From Acetoanaerobium sticklandii (GTDB lineage Bacteria; Bacillota; Clostridia; Peptostreptococcales; Filifactoraceae), in NCBI RefSeq assembly GCF_000196455.1, contig NC_014614.1:1472001-1536000 (forward strand): a stretch of DNA of 64,000 bases. Reading direction: 5' to 3'. Each line of letters starts with the position of its first letter. The stretch's first letter is position 1. This document shows positions 1-8,443 of the stretch, piece by piece. The notes beneath the pieces were generated by a model. That model did no database searches. It saw only the letters and a list, made by a program, of their open reading frames with translations, and was not told the origin of the DNA. The translations under genes were made by a program, and so were the position numbers.

Positions 1-832
1 CCCATATTGGACTTGCTATAAAAATTGATGAATAAGTACCAATCATTATACCTGTTAGCAAAGGAAGAGTAAATTCTCTTATTGACTCTACTCCAAAAAC
101 ATACAATGCAACAATAGCAAGCAAAGTAGTTAAGGAAGTATTAATTGATCTTGATACAGTTTGTCTTATTGATAGTTCTGCAACTTCCTCATAAGCATTT
201 TTCTTTGCATGCTTCATATTTTCTCTAATTCTATCAAATACTACTATAGTATCATTAATAGAATAACCCACAACAGTAAGCATTGCTGCAACAAAAGGAC
301 TGTTAAGTGGAATTCTAAAAATAGCATAAACAGAAAGTACAAATAAAACATCATGAACAAGTGCTAGTATAGCTGATAATCCATATGATAACTGAAATCT
401 AAAAGTTATGTATATTAGCATACCAATAGTTGCTATAATAACTGATAGCATAGCTTTGTTTTGAATTTCTTTACCAATTGCTGGACCAAATTGCTCAGAC
501 CTAAGTGGTTGATTCTCTTCCAAACTATATTTCTCTTTAAATAATTTAAATAGCTCCATTCTGGCTTCATTGTTTAAATTTTCGGTAGTTCTTATTTGAA
601 TTATATCTTTTGTCTCTCCAATATGATTAATGGTAGCATTCTTATCAATTTCATCTGTGATTTCTCTTATTTCAGTAGATTCAACATAGTCTTTCATCTG
701 AATTTCAATCAGTGTTCCTCCAGTAAAATCTATACCTAGATTATATCCTCTAATCATTCCAAGTAACATACCAACTATAATTACAATTAGGGATAAGCTA
801 AACCAAATTTTCTTATTTTTTATGATATTCAT
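1..832 (-). CDS. secF: Protein translocase subunit SecF (3' end cut by window edge)
   Basis: SecF is a membrane subunit that, with SecD, uses the proton-motive force to help SecYEG-SecA export proteins. The ATG lies at 832-830 behind GGAGGGAAAGC, and 277 codons are open to the window edge without a stop. The start encodes MNIIKNKKIWFSLSLIVIIV, a first membrane helix, followed by the family motif LGIDFTGGT at about residues 31-39. The last visible residues, GTYSSIFIASPIW, match the usual SecF C-terminal helix, so only about 10-20 residues are missing. It follows secD by 12 bases in the same operon. Identification is certain; the C-terminus is not visible. Confidence 0.95.
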   Translation of the reverse strand, partial: MNIIKNKKIWFSLSLIVIIVGMLLGMIRGYNLGIDFTGGTLIEIQMKDYVESTEIREITDEIDKNATINHIGETKDIIQIRTTENLNNEARMELFKLFKEKYSLEENQPLRSEQFGPAIGKEIQNKAMLSVIIATIGMLIYITFRFQLSYGLSAILALVHDVLFVLSVYAIFRIPLNSPFVAAMLTVVGYSINDTIVVFDRIRENMKHAKKNAYEEVAELSIRQTVSRSINTSLTTLLAIVALYVFGVESIREFTLPLLTGIMIGTYSSIFIASPIW

Positions 833-844
833 TTGCTTTCCCTC

Positions 845-2089
845 CTATACTCCAAAAAATTTTGTATTTTTAATATTTGAAATTCCAATAACAGATTTTA
901 ATAAAAATCTAGTGATAATTATAGCAGAAAACATTGAGGCCATAATACCAATCATTAAAGTTATAGCAAATCCTTTTATACTTCCTGTCCCAAAGTTATA
1001 CAGCACTACACCAGCAATAAAAGTTGTTATTTGGGAATCTATGATTGTAGACATAGCTTTTTGAAAACCAGAATCTACAGATACTCTTATAGATTTACCA
1101 CTTCTTATTTCTTCTTTAATTCTTTCGAAAATTATTACATTCGCATCAACAGCCATACCAACTGATAGAATCATTGCTGCTATACCTGGTAAAGTTAAAG
1201 TTGCCTTTATTCCTATATATGTATATATGACTATTAATACATATGCTACAAGTGCAATAGCTGCAACAAGTCCAGGAAGTCTATAGTAAAATATCATGAA
1301 TAGCATTACCAATAAAATTCCTATGCTTGCTCCATATATGCTTTTATCTAAAGCTTCCTCACCAAGAGTAGCTGTTATAGTAGAGCTTTGAACTTCCTCA
1401 AAATCTACTGGTAGTGCACCTGCCCTAATTAATCCGGCTAATTCTGAAGCACTCTCTATTGTAAAATTACCAGTTACTTGAGCTTGTCCATTAGGTATTT
1501 CTTCGTTAACCCTAGGACTTGATATAACTTCACCATCAAGTACTATGAAAATCGGCTCATTTGTAGGAGCTAAGCTTCTAGTTGCTTCTGCAAACTTTTT
1601 ACTTCCTTCACTATTAAACTCTAAAGATACAAATGGTTGATTATTTCTGCTATCAATCATAACATCAGCTTTAGTAACTTCCGCACCTGAAACTACTACA
1701 TTTCCATCTGGCAAAATAAACTGTAACTGAGCAGTTTTCCCTATAGTTTCTATAGCTTGCTGAGCATCATTTACTCCTGGAAGCTCAATTCTAATTCTAT
1801 TATCGCCCTCTTTTACAATTACAGGTTCAGTTAATCCCATACCATCTACTCTTTTTCTAAAAACTTCAATTGTTTGGTCAATAATTTTATTTAACTCTTC
1901 TCCCTTAGCATCAGTTTTTGCTTCATATACAACAAAAACTCCTCCCTTAAGGTCCAATCCTTGATTAATTTGTGTTCCTACTGGCGAAAGTTTTATATTT
2001 CCAATATTTAGTCCATTAATTGCTGTAAAGCTAAAACCAGCTATAACTAATATTATTAATATAAAAAGACTTACATTTTTAAATTTCAT
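845..2089 (-). CDS. secD: Protein translocase subunit SecD
   Basis: SecD pairs with SecF in the accessory translocon that pulls exported proteins across the membrane. The 414-residue protein has an N-terminal helix (about 7-25), the QGLDLKGG motif at 43-50, a large extracytoplasmic P1 domain, and a C-terminal block of five helices with GMAVDANVIIFER at 311-323, the conserved SecD/SecF helix-4 region. The length is typical of Firmicutes SecD when SecF is a separate gene. The ATG is preceded by AGGAGGATATTAT. It lies directly downstream of yajC, separated by a terminator, and is followed by secF. Confidence 0.96.
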   Translation of the reverse strand: MKFKNVSLFILIILVIAGFSFTAINGLNIGNIKLSPVGTQINQGLDLKGGVFVVYEAKTDAKGEELNKIIDQTIEVFRKRVDGMGLTEPVIVKEGDNRIRIELPGVNDAQQAIETIGKTAQLQFILPDGNVVVSGAEVTKADVMIDSRNNQPFVSLEFNSEGSKKFAEATRSLAPTNEPIFIVLDGEVISSPRVNEEIPNGQAQVTGNFTIESASELAGLIRAGALPVDFEEVQSSTITATLGEEALDKSIYGASIGILLVMLFMIFYYRLPGLVAAIALVAYVLIVIYTYIGIKATLTLPGIAAMILSVGMAVDANVIIFERIKEEIRSGKSIRVSVDSGFQKAMSTIIDSQITTFIAGVVLYNFGTGSIKGFAITLMIGIMASMFSAIIITRFLLKSVIGISNIKNTKFFGV

Positions 2090-2153
2090 ATAATATCCTC
2101 CTTACTTTTTATATTTATATGCATGGTTTGACATGATAAAAATTCTTATAACT

Positions 2154-2180
2154 TTTATATCTGAATTTATTATATGTCAA
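2154..2180 (-). promoter_or_regulatory. Candidate secDF promoter
   Basis: A consensus -35 box TTGACA (2175-2180) overlaps the T-run of the yajC terminator. A TATAAA box at 2154-2159 lies 15 bases away, which is short of the ideal 17. The position fits restarting transcription of secDF after the terminator. This is a sequence-only prediction. Confidence 0.35.
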
Positions 2181-2215
2181 AAAAAATCTTCCACTAGTCT
2201 ATTAGAAGTGGAAGA
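2179..2215 (-). terminator. Rho-independent terminator after yajC
   Basis: On the minus strand a 9-bp stem (TCTTCCACT / AGTGGAAGA) with an 11-base loop is followed at once by eight T residues. It sits just below the yajC stop codon, so it should end or attenuate transcription from the queA-tgt-yajC side before secD. Confidence 0.85.
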
Positions 2216-2223
2216 CTACAAAA

Positions 2224-2490
2224 TTATTGTTTTACTCTCGCAATACCCCATTTTTCAAGAGTTATCTTAGTTTTGTCTGATCCGATTTCTATGGTGACTT
2301 CATCTTCAAAGATTTTTACTATTTTCCCTACCATACCGCCTATTGTTACAACATTGTCTCCAACTTTAAGAGAATTTCTCATTTCTTTAATAGATTTTTC
2401 CCTTTTTTGCTGAGGTCTTATCAACAATAAATAAAATATGATTAGAAAAATAAAAGGTATAACTAAACTGCTTAATTGCTGAACATTCAT
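2224..2490 (-). CDS. yajC: Preprotein translocase accessory subunit YajC
   Basis: YajC is a small single-span membrane protein that associates with SecDF. The 88-residue product has one N-terminal helix (about 5-25, ending LLIRPQQKREK, the diagnostic RPQQK stretch) and a basic cytoplasmic tail with the GDNVVTIGGMVGKI segment near 44-57. Gene order tgt-yajC-secD-secF is conserved in many bacteria. The ribosome binding site AGGAGG lies 10 bases before the ATG and forms the 3' arm of a small hairpin (2502-2514), which could mask it. Confidence 0.95.
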   Translation of the reverse strand: MNVQQLSSLVIPFIFLIIFYLLLIRPQQKREKSIKEMRNSLKVGDNVVTIGGMVGKIVKIFEDEVTIEIGSDKTKITLEKWGIARVKQ

Positions 2491-2501
2491 TTACATTTCA
2501 C

Positions 2502-2514
2502 CTCCTAATAGGAG
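2502..2514 (-). promoter_or_regulatory. Hairpin covering the yajC ribosome binding site
   Basis: The minus-strand sequence CTCCT-ATT-AGGAG is a perfect 5-bp stem with a 3-base loop, and its 3' arm is the Shine-Dalgarno sequence of yajC. Such a stem could lower initiation, but it is short and may be a chance match. Confidence 0.3.
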
Positions 2515-2580
2515 AATGTTTTCCAAGTATTATAATATCTTATTTTTAATAATTCATCCACTTTTTTATTAATAAAAAAA

Positions 2581-3696
2581 TTATAAGCCATACTTAGAAT
2601 AAAAATCTTTTTTAAAATCTAATAGCCTATCTTCTTTTATTGCTGTACGAACTTCGTGCATTAGATTTAAAAGAAAATGTAGATTATGGTTAGTAATTAA
2701 TCTAGAAGCTAAAATTTCATTTGCCTTAACAAGATGTCTAATATACGCTCTAGAATAGTTCTTGCAAGTATAACAATTACAATTAGGGTCAAGTGGAGTA
2801 AAGTCCTCTTGATAAGTAGCATTTCTAACAACAACCTTTCCTTGGCTAGTCATTGCCGTTCCATTTCTCGCAATTCTAGTAGGAAGTACACAGTCAAACA
2901 TATCTACTCCTCTTATTACTCCTTCAATTAAATCGTCTGGGCTTCCTACACCCATCAAGTATCTAGGTTTATCTTTTGGAAGTAGAGGCGTAGTATGCTC
3001 TAAAACATCATACATTATCGGTTTAGGTTCACCTACAGATAGCCCACCAATAGAATATCCTGGGAAATCTATTTCCATTAGCTCATTTGCTGATTGAGTT
3101 CTTAAATCTTTGTACATGCCACCTTGAACAATTCCAAATAAAGCTTGCTTTTCTGGATATTTATGAGCTTCTTTTCCTCTTTTTGCCCATCTTGTTGTTC
3201 TTTCTAGAGATTTTTTTACATAATTATATTCAGAAGGATATGGTGCACATTCATCAAATGACATAATTATATCTGCACCTAATGAATTTTGAATCTCTAT
3301 TGCCTTTTCTGGACTTATAAAATGTTTTGAGCCATCAAGATGAGATCTAAAATGTACACCTTCTTCTACTATTTTTCTAAGAGGTCCTAAGCTAAAAACT
3401 TGAAACCCTCCGCTATCTGTTAGAATTGCTCTATCCCAGTTCATAAATTTATGAAGCCCTCCAGCTTTTTCAATAAGCTCATGACCAGGTCTCATATATA
3501 AATGATATGTATTGGATAAAATTATTCTGGCATCCATTACTTTTAATTCTTCTGGAGTCATAGATTTTACAGTTGCTTGAGTACCAACAGGCATAAAAAT
3601 AGGTGTATCAATTACTCCATGAGGAGTATAAATTTTACCCAGCCTAGCACCACTCTGTTTACATGTTTTAATTAATTCATATCTTATTGCCGACAT
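2581..3696 (-). CDS. tgt: Queuine tRNA-ribosyltransferase Tgt
   Basis: Tgt exchanges guanine 34 for preQ1 in tRNAs with GUN anticodons, the entry step of queuosine formation on tRNA. From the ATG at 3696 the protein has 371 residues, the family length. It shows TDSGGFQVFSL (93-103, catalytic Asp region), MFDCVLPTR (266-274, nucleophile region) and the zinc-binding CNCYTC at 306-311. An in-frame TTG at 3741 would add 15 residues and overlap queA; I prefer the ATG because the family begins at this point. It lies 19 bases after queA, the next enzyme of the pathway. Confidence 0.95.
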   Translation of the reverse strand: MSAIRYELIKTCKQSGARLGKIYTPHGVIDTPIFMPVGTQATVKSMTPEELKVMDARIILSNTYHLYMRPGHELIEKAGGLHKFMNWDRAILTDSGGFQVFSLGPLRKIVEEGVHFRSHLDGSKHFISPEKAIEIQNSLGADIIMSFDECAPYPSEYNYVKKSLERTTRWAKRGKEAHKYPEKQALFGIVQGGMYKDLRTQSANELMEIDFPGYSIGGLSVGEPKPIMYDVLEHTTPLLPKDKPRYLMGVGSPDDLIEGVIRGVDMFDCVLPTRIARNGTAMTSQGKVVVRNATYQEDFTPLDPNCNCYTCKNYSRAYIRHLVKANEILASRLITNHNLHFLLNLMHEVRTAIKEDRLLDFKKDFYSKYGL

Positions 3697-3715
3697 TAAA
3701 AAACCACACTTTCTA

Positions 3716-4741
3716 TTAGAATATATACATTGCATCTCCAAAACTAAAAAATCTATATTTTTCTCTTATTGCTTCTTCATAAGCATCCATAATATAAGTC
3801 TTCCCTGCAAAAGCACTTATCATCATAATCAAAGTAGACTCTGGCAAATGGAAGTTTGTAATCATAGCATCAACAAATTTAAATTCATATGATGGATAAA
3901 TAAAAATATCCGTCCATCCTGAATTTCTATCTAAATTATTTAAAATATTTGCAGACGACTCTAAAGTCCTCACACTCGTTGTTCCTACACACACTATCCT
4001 TTTACCATTTTTCTTAGCTTCATTTAGTCTATTTTTAACATCCTCTGCGATTTCAAAATATTCTTTATGCATTGTATGATCGAAAATAGACTCTGCTTTA
4101 ACTGGTCTAAATGTCCCTAATCCAACATGAAGTGTTACATATTCAATCTGCACTCCTTTATTTTTTAGCTCCAGCAAAATTTCAGGAGTAAAGTGAAGCC
4201 CTGCGGTAGGGGCAGCAGAAGAGCCAGTAACTTTAGAATATACAGTTTGATATCTTTCTTTATCTTCTAGTTTTTCATGTATATATGGAGGTAGTGGCAT
4301 ATTACCAAGTCTATCCAAAACATCTTCAAAAATACCTTCATATTCAAACTCTATAGTTCTTATACCATCTTCTTGTAATTCTTTTACTATTCCAATAAGT
4401 AACCCATCTCCAAAGATTATCTTCGTTCCGAGCTTCAATCTCTTTGCTGGCTTGGTTAGAGCTTCCCATGTATTTATATCTTTTCTGGAAAGTAAAAGAA
4501 TTTCAATTTCTGCATTGGTTTCTGCTTTAAATCCAAATAATCTAGCTGGAATAACACGTGTATTGTTTAAAACAAGAATATCATTATCATTCAAACATTC
4601 TAAAATATCTCTAAAGGTTTTATGCTTAACTTCTCCAGTATTTTTATCTAATGTCATTAATCTTGATTCATCTCTATTTTTGAGTGGAACCTGAGCTATT
4701 AAATCTTCAGGTAGGTCAAAGTAAAAATCATTTGTCTTCAA
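3716..4741 (-). CDS. queA: S-adenosylmethionine:tRNA ribosyltransferase-isomerase QueA
   Basis: QueA transfers and isomerises the ribosyl group of S-adenosylmethionine onto preQ1-tRNA to make epoxyqueuosine. The 341-residue protein opens with FYFDLPEDLIAQ and contains VLNNTRVIPARLFG (about 57-70) and SAAPTAGLHFT (about 174-184), all hallmark QueA segments. The start is a TTG behind AAAGGAAG at a good distance; there is no in-frame ATG near it. It is coupled to tgt downstream. Confidence 0.95.
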   Translation of the reverse strand: MKTNDFYFDLPEDLIAQVPLKNRDESRLMTLDKNTGEVKHKTFRDILECLNDNDILVLNNTRVIPARLFGFKAETNAEIEILLLSRKDINTWEALTKPAKRLKLGTKIIFGDGLLIGIVKELQEDGIRTIEFEYEGIFEDVLDRLGNMPLPPYIHEKLEDKERYQTVYSKVTGSSAAPTAGLHFTPEILLELKNKGVQIEYVTLHVGLGTFRPVKAESIFDHTMHKEYFEIAEDVKNRLNEAKKNGKRIVCVGTTSVRTLESSANILNNLDRNSGWTDIFIYPSYEFKFVDAMITNFHLPESTLIMMISAFAGKTYIMDAYEEAIREKYRFFSFGDAMYIF

Positions 4742-4755
4742 TAATTTCTTCCTTT

Positions 4756-6235
4756 CTAATATACATCTATTCCTTTAAAATAGTATTTTAAAATTTCATC
4801 AAAGGTGTAACCTTGTTCTGCCATTTTTTTTGCTCCATATTGGCTCATACCTAGTCCATGTCCATAGCCTTTGCCTTGAAACAAATAATCTTGAGAAGTA
4901 ATAATATCATTATTACTTAGATTTGAATAGCCATTTATTTTATTTGATTCTGATTTATTCAAAAACAGCTGTAAATCGTTAAGAGCAGCAATATAAGAAT
5001 CGCTTACGATACTTTGAGTATTTTTTGTGTTCTGACTGTTTATTGTAAACCAATTGCTTTTTAAATTGGAATATCCAAACAAACCTCTTATCGCTTCCTT
5101 TTCAATGGTTGTTTCACCGCTATCTCCAACAAAGGTCAGTTTTAGAATTCTTTCATTTTCAGAAATTTTATCGATTCTTATTCCTAGAAAATTTCCTATA
5201 TTTTTACCTTTACTTCTTAGAAGGTTTTCTATTTCTGATTTTGAAATTTTATATTCCCAGTAATCATTCGGAGAACCTAGTGAATACGGATCTTCAACTC
5301 CTCTAAGGTAGGGTACTGCATTCGACCAAATATTTTCTGAGTTCTCAGTTTTCCCTCCACTTGATGAATGATAGAATAAATCTGCAACATTTCCACTATG
5401 ATACGCTAAAATCCCTCTAGTCTCGTCTACAGCTTTATTTGTATCAACATGCTCAGCATCAACACCGCCATAAACTTGAGAATTTTGAGTAGTACATAAA
5501 TCAAATCCTAAAGATTTGTATTTATTTAAATTCTTAATTGCATAATTTCTTGCTGAAATAGCTTGAGCTTTTAAAGCTTCTTTATTCCAAGATGCAGGCA
5601 TTTCTTTTTGCAACCACTCCATATAAATAATCCTCAATAGGAAGTGTATTTATAACTGTAAGTTTATTTGAGCTATCTAATTGAAAGCTAATATTTCCTC
5701 TATACGGTTTATTTTGAATTTCTATATGCTTTTGATAGTCTGAATTTGAAAATTTTAATTTCATTGAATTATCATAAACTATAATTGGATTACCAGCTGA
5801 GGAAAACAATCCAATATTTTTGCTATTAATCATAGAAGAAATATTGTCCGCTTGAATCGAGTAAGTAGCCGTTTTATACCCATCAGATGTTAAGTATACG
5901 AAGTTATTATTAAATAAGCCACCAGAAGTCTGTATTTCAATTAAAGCTGTGTTTAAATCATAGTAGGTTTTATCAAGTAATATAATTTCTTTATTTACAG
6001 GACTAATAGTATATGAAGCATCTCCAAATATTGTTCCTAAAACAGAATTATTTTCATTTAAAATGTTTAAATTTGATGCTTTAAGGTTGGCCTGAGACAA
6101 TGCCGTAGAATTAAAAAATAATCCAATTCGTATATTTTGATTTGCCAACTGATTTGAGAAGGCAGGAATTTGTGAATATGTCAAACAAACAAGCGTAATT
6201 GCAATAATGATATATACTTTATTTATCAACTTCAT
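4756..6235 (-). pseudogene. SpoIID/LytB-domain protein, frame broken by one extra base
   Basis: SpoIID proteins are exported lytic transglycosylases acting on glycan strands, classically in forespore engulfment. The first part (ATG 6235, signal peptide about residues 1-28) runs to LPIEDYLYGVVAK and then goes out of frame. The second frame resumes at once with EMPASWNKEALKAQAISARN and continues to a normal GYGHGLGMSQYGA end at 4756. The break is at an A5 run (5605-5609): removing one A gives a continuous protein of about 492 residues. The break lies in the conserved GVVAxEMP segment. The rest of both frames is intact, so a sequencing error or a very recent mutation is likely. It sits between ruvB and queA, its usual clostridial site. 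Confidence 0.8.
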
Positions 6236-6247
6236 ATTACCAAGCTC

Positions 6248-7249
6248 CTATCTCTTACAATTAAAATGCTTGTAAGCAAAATCCGTAGCTACTCTTCCTC
6301 TTGGAGTTCTATTTAGAAACCCCTTTTGAATGAGAAAAGGTTCGCAAACCTCTTCAATAGTTTCTTTATCTTCTCCTATCGATGCTGCTAAAGTATCTAG
6401 ACCTACTGGTCCCCCTGCAAAATTTTTAATTATTGACTGAAGTAGTCTCTGGTCAACTTTATCAAGTCCTTCTTCGTCAACTTCAAATACTAGCAAAGAT
6501 TCTTTAGCAATTTTTAGGGTTATTTTCCCATCACCCATTACTTGGGCATAATCTCTCACTCTTTTTAAAAGTCTATTAGCAATTCTAGGGGTTCCTCTAG
6601 ATCTCCTAGCAATTTCTATAGCTGCATCATTATTAATAGGAACATCTAATATTTTAGCGGACCTAGTAACAATTTCAAGTAGCTGCTCTACAGAATATAA
6701 ATCCAAATTTAAGATAACCCCAAATCTATCTCTAAGTGGAGAAGTAAGCATACCAGTCCTAGTTGTAGCTCCAATAAGGGTGAATTTAGGAATGTCCAAT
6801 CTAATAGACCTAGCAGAAGGACCTTTTCCAATTATTATATCTAAGCAATAATCTTCCATAGCAGGATAAAGTACTTCTTCTACATTTCTGTTTATCCTAT
6901 GAATTTCATCTATGAAAAGTATATCTTTATCCTTGAGATTAGTTAATATTGCAGCTAAATCTCCAGCTCTTTCTATAGCTGGTCCTGACGTAACTTTAAT
7001 ATCAACTCCCATTTCTGAAGCAATTATATGAGACAAAGTAGTTTTTCCTAGTCCTGGTGGTCCATATAAAAGAACATGATCTAGAGTTTCATTTCTCTTT
7101 TTAGCAGCCTCAATAAAAATATTTAATTGGTTAACAGCATTTGTCTGACCAATATATTCACTTATATTCCGTGGTCTTAATGATACCTCTGATTCATCTT
7201 CTATTTTTAATGATGAATCGATTAATCTATCTTGATTTATATCAAACAT
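6248..7249 (-). CDS. ruvB: Holliday junction branch-migration ATPase RuvB
   Basis: RuvB is the hexameric AAA+ motor that drives branch migration with RuvA during recombination and repair. The 333-residue protein has Walker A GPPGLGKTT (63-71), Walker B LFIDEIHR (111-118), the sensor-1 segment LIGATTRTG, and a C-terminal winged helix ending FLNRTPRGR. It follows ruvA by 21 bases, consistent with co-transcription as ruvC-ruvA-ruvB. Confidence 0.97.
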   Translation of the reverse strand: MFDINQDRLIDSSLKIEDESEVSLRPRNISEYIGQTNAVNQLNIFIEAAKKRNETLDHVLLYGPPGLGKTTLSHIIASEMGVDIKVTSGPAIERAGDLAAILTNLKDKDILFIDEIHRINRNVEEVLYPAMEDYCLDIIIGKGPSARSIRLDIPKFTLIGATTRTGMLTSPLRDRFGVILNLDLYSVEQLLEIVTRSAKILDVPINNDAAIEIARRSRGTPRIANRLLKRVRDYAQVMGDGKITLKIAKESLLVFEVDEEGLDKVDQRLLQSIIKNFAGGPVGLDTLAASIGEDKETIEEVCEPFLIQKGFLNRTPRGRVATDFAYKHFNCKR

Positions 7250-7270
7250 GGATAATACACCATCCTTATT

Positions 7271-7870
7271 TTATCTCAGCTCAAAAAGCGCATTTTTTAT
7301 TAATGTTTCAACATGTAAAGATTCTGTATCATTACCTACGCTCTTAATGATTTTTTTAACTACATCCTCAGATTCTTTTTTTGAAAATCCGAGACTAACT
7401 AAAGCCTCTATAGCCTGATGTCCTATATTTAGCTGAGGTTCACTATTAGATTCTAAATCTGTAAAATAAACTACTCCTATTTTATCTTTTAATTCTAATA
7501 TTACTCTTTCTGCTGTTTTTTTACCCATCCCAGGAATTTTAACAAGAGAATTTATATCTGATTCTACTATCATAAGTTTAATTTTTTCGGATTTATAAAC
7601 TGAAAGAGAAGATAATGCAAGCTTTGGTCCTATTTTAGAAACCGATGTAAGTAAATTAAAGATAGATAATTCTTCTTTACTTGTAAATCCAACTAGTTGA
7701 ATATCATCCTCGCGGACTAGCAGCTTGGTATGAATTTTTATCTTTTCTCCTATGTTTATTTCTTCTATTGTATTTAGTGAAGTTAAAATTTCATAGCCTA
7801 TGCCATTATTTTCTACGACAATTTTGTCAACTGCCTTTTCTTCCAAAATTCCTTTTATATAATTTAACAT
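7271..7870 (-). CDS. ruvA: Holliday junction DNA-binding protein RuvA
   Basis: RuvA binds four-way junctions as a tetramer and loads RuvB. The 199-residue product begins MLNYIKGILEEK (OB-fold) and has helix-hairpin-helix segments around SVSKIGPKLAL and KIPGMGKKTAERVILELKDK, then a C-terminal domain with EALVSLGFSKKE that contacts RuvB. The ATG follows GGAGCTGAAA. It lies 9 bases after ruvC. Confidence 0.96.
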   Translation of the reverse strand: MLNYIKGILEEKAVDKIVVENNGIGYEILTSLNTIEEINIGEKIKIHTKLLVREDDIQLVGFTSKEELSIFNLLTSVSKIGPKLALSSLSVYKSEKIKLMIVESDINSLVKIPGMGKKTAERVILELKDKIGVVYFTDLESNSEPQLNIGHQAIEALVSLGFSKKESEDVVKKIIKSVGNDTESLHVETLIKNALFELR

Positions 7871-7879
7871 TTTCAGCTC

Positions 7880-8371
7880 CTATGCTCTAAACATACCTGT
7901 TATTTTTGAAGTATGGCAATGTGATATAGCAATTGCTAAAGCATCTGCTGCATCATCGGGTTTTGGTATAGTTTTTAGGTTTAGCAAAAGTTTTACCATT
8001 TCTTGTACTTGTCTTTTATCAGCCTTTCCATAACCAGATACTCCTTGTTTGACTTGAAGAGGAGTATATTCATATATAGGTTTTTTATTCAACTGACCAC
8101 ATAAAACAATTACTCCTCTTGCATGAGCTACATCAATTGCCGTTTTGACATTTTTGCAAAAAAATAACTCTTCTACTGCTATTTCATCTATATTATATGA
8201 AGAAATAATTTGATTCAGTCCATTAAATATAAGTTCTAAGCGCTCAGGATAGGATAAATCAGATTTTGTTCTTATAACTCCATAATCTAAAACTTTGAAT
8301 TTATTACCTATATATTCTATAATTCCATACCCTACTATTGCTATTCCCGGGTCAATTCCTAAAACAATCAT
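7880..8371 (-). CDS. ruvC: Crossover junction endodeoxyribonuclease RuvC
   Basis: RuvC resolves Holliday junctions by paired nicks. From the ATG at 8371 the protein has 163 residues and starts MIVLGIDPG with the catalytic Asp at 7; further acidic residues are Glu 67 (VEELFF) and Asp 140/143 (KPDDAADALA), as expected for an RNase H-fold resolvase. Upstream in-frame TTG codons exist, but GGAG lies 8 bases before this ATG. It is the first gene of ruvCAB; a terminator immediately upstream separates it from the MATE gene. Confidence 0.95.
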   Translation of the reverse strand: MIVLGIDPGIAIVGYGIIEYIGNKFKVLDYGVIRTKSDLSYPERLELIFNGLNQIISSYNIDEIAVEELFFCKNVKTAIDVAHARGVIVLCGQLNKKPIYEYTPLQVKQGVSGYGKADKRQVQEMVKLLLNLKTIPKPDDAADALAIAISHCHTSKITGMFRA

Positions 8372-8392
8372 CGAGCATTCTCCATTCAACAA

Positions 8393-8420
8393 ATAAAGAC
8401 TGCCTAGGCAGTCTTTTATT
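8393..8420 (-). terminator. Terminator between MATE transporter gene and ruvC
   Basis: A perfect palindrome (AAAGACTGCC and its complement) is flanked by T-rich sequence on both strands, giving AAAAGACTGCC...GGCAGTCTTT on the minus strand. It lies below the MATE stop codon and just above the ruvC ribosome binding site. Confidence 0.75.
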
Positions 8421-8443
8421 CAATATATACTAATATTATATAT

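Noticed and set aside
822..1064. An 80-codon open frame on the plus strand across the end of secD
   Set aside because: It is antisense to a certain secD gene, has no ribosome binding site, and its product is a low-complexity Ile/Phe-rich chain.
2530..2580. TTTTTTATTAATAAAAAA between yajC and tgt as a terminator
   Set aside because: It is A/T-only symmetry of the kind expected in a gap of this composition, and the neighbouring genes are a conserved operon.
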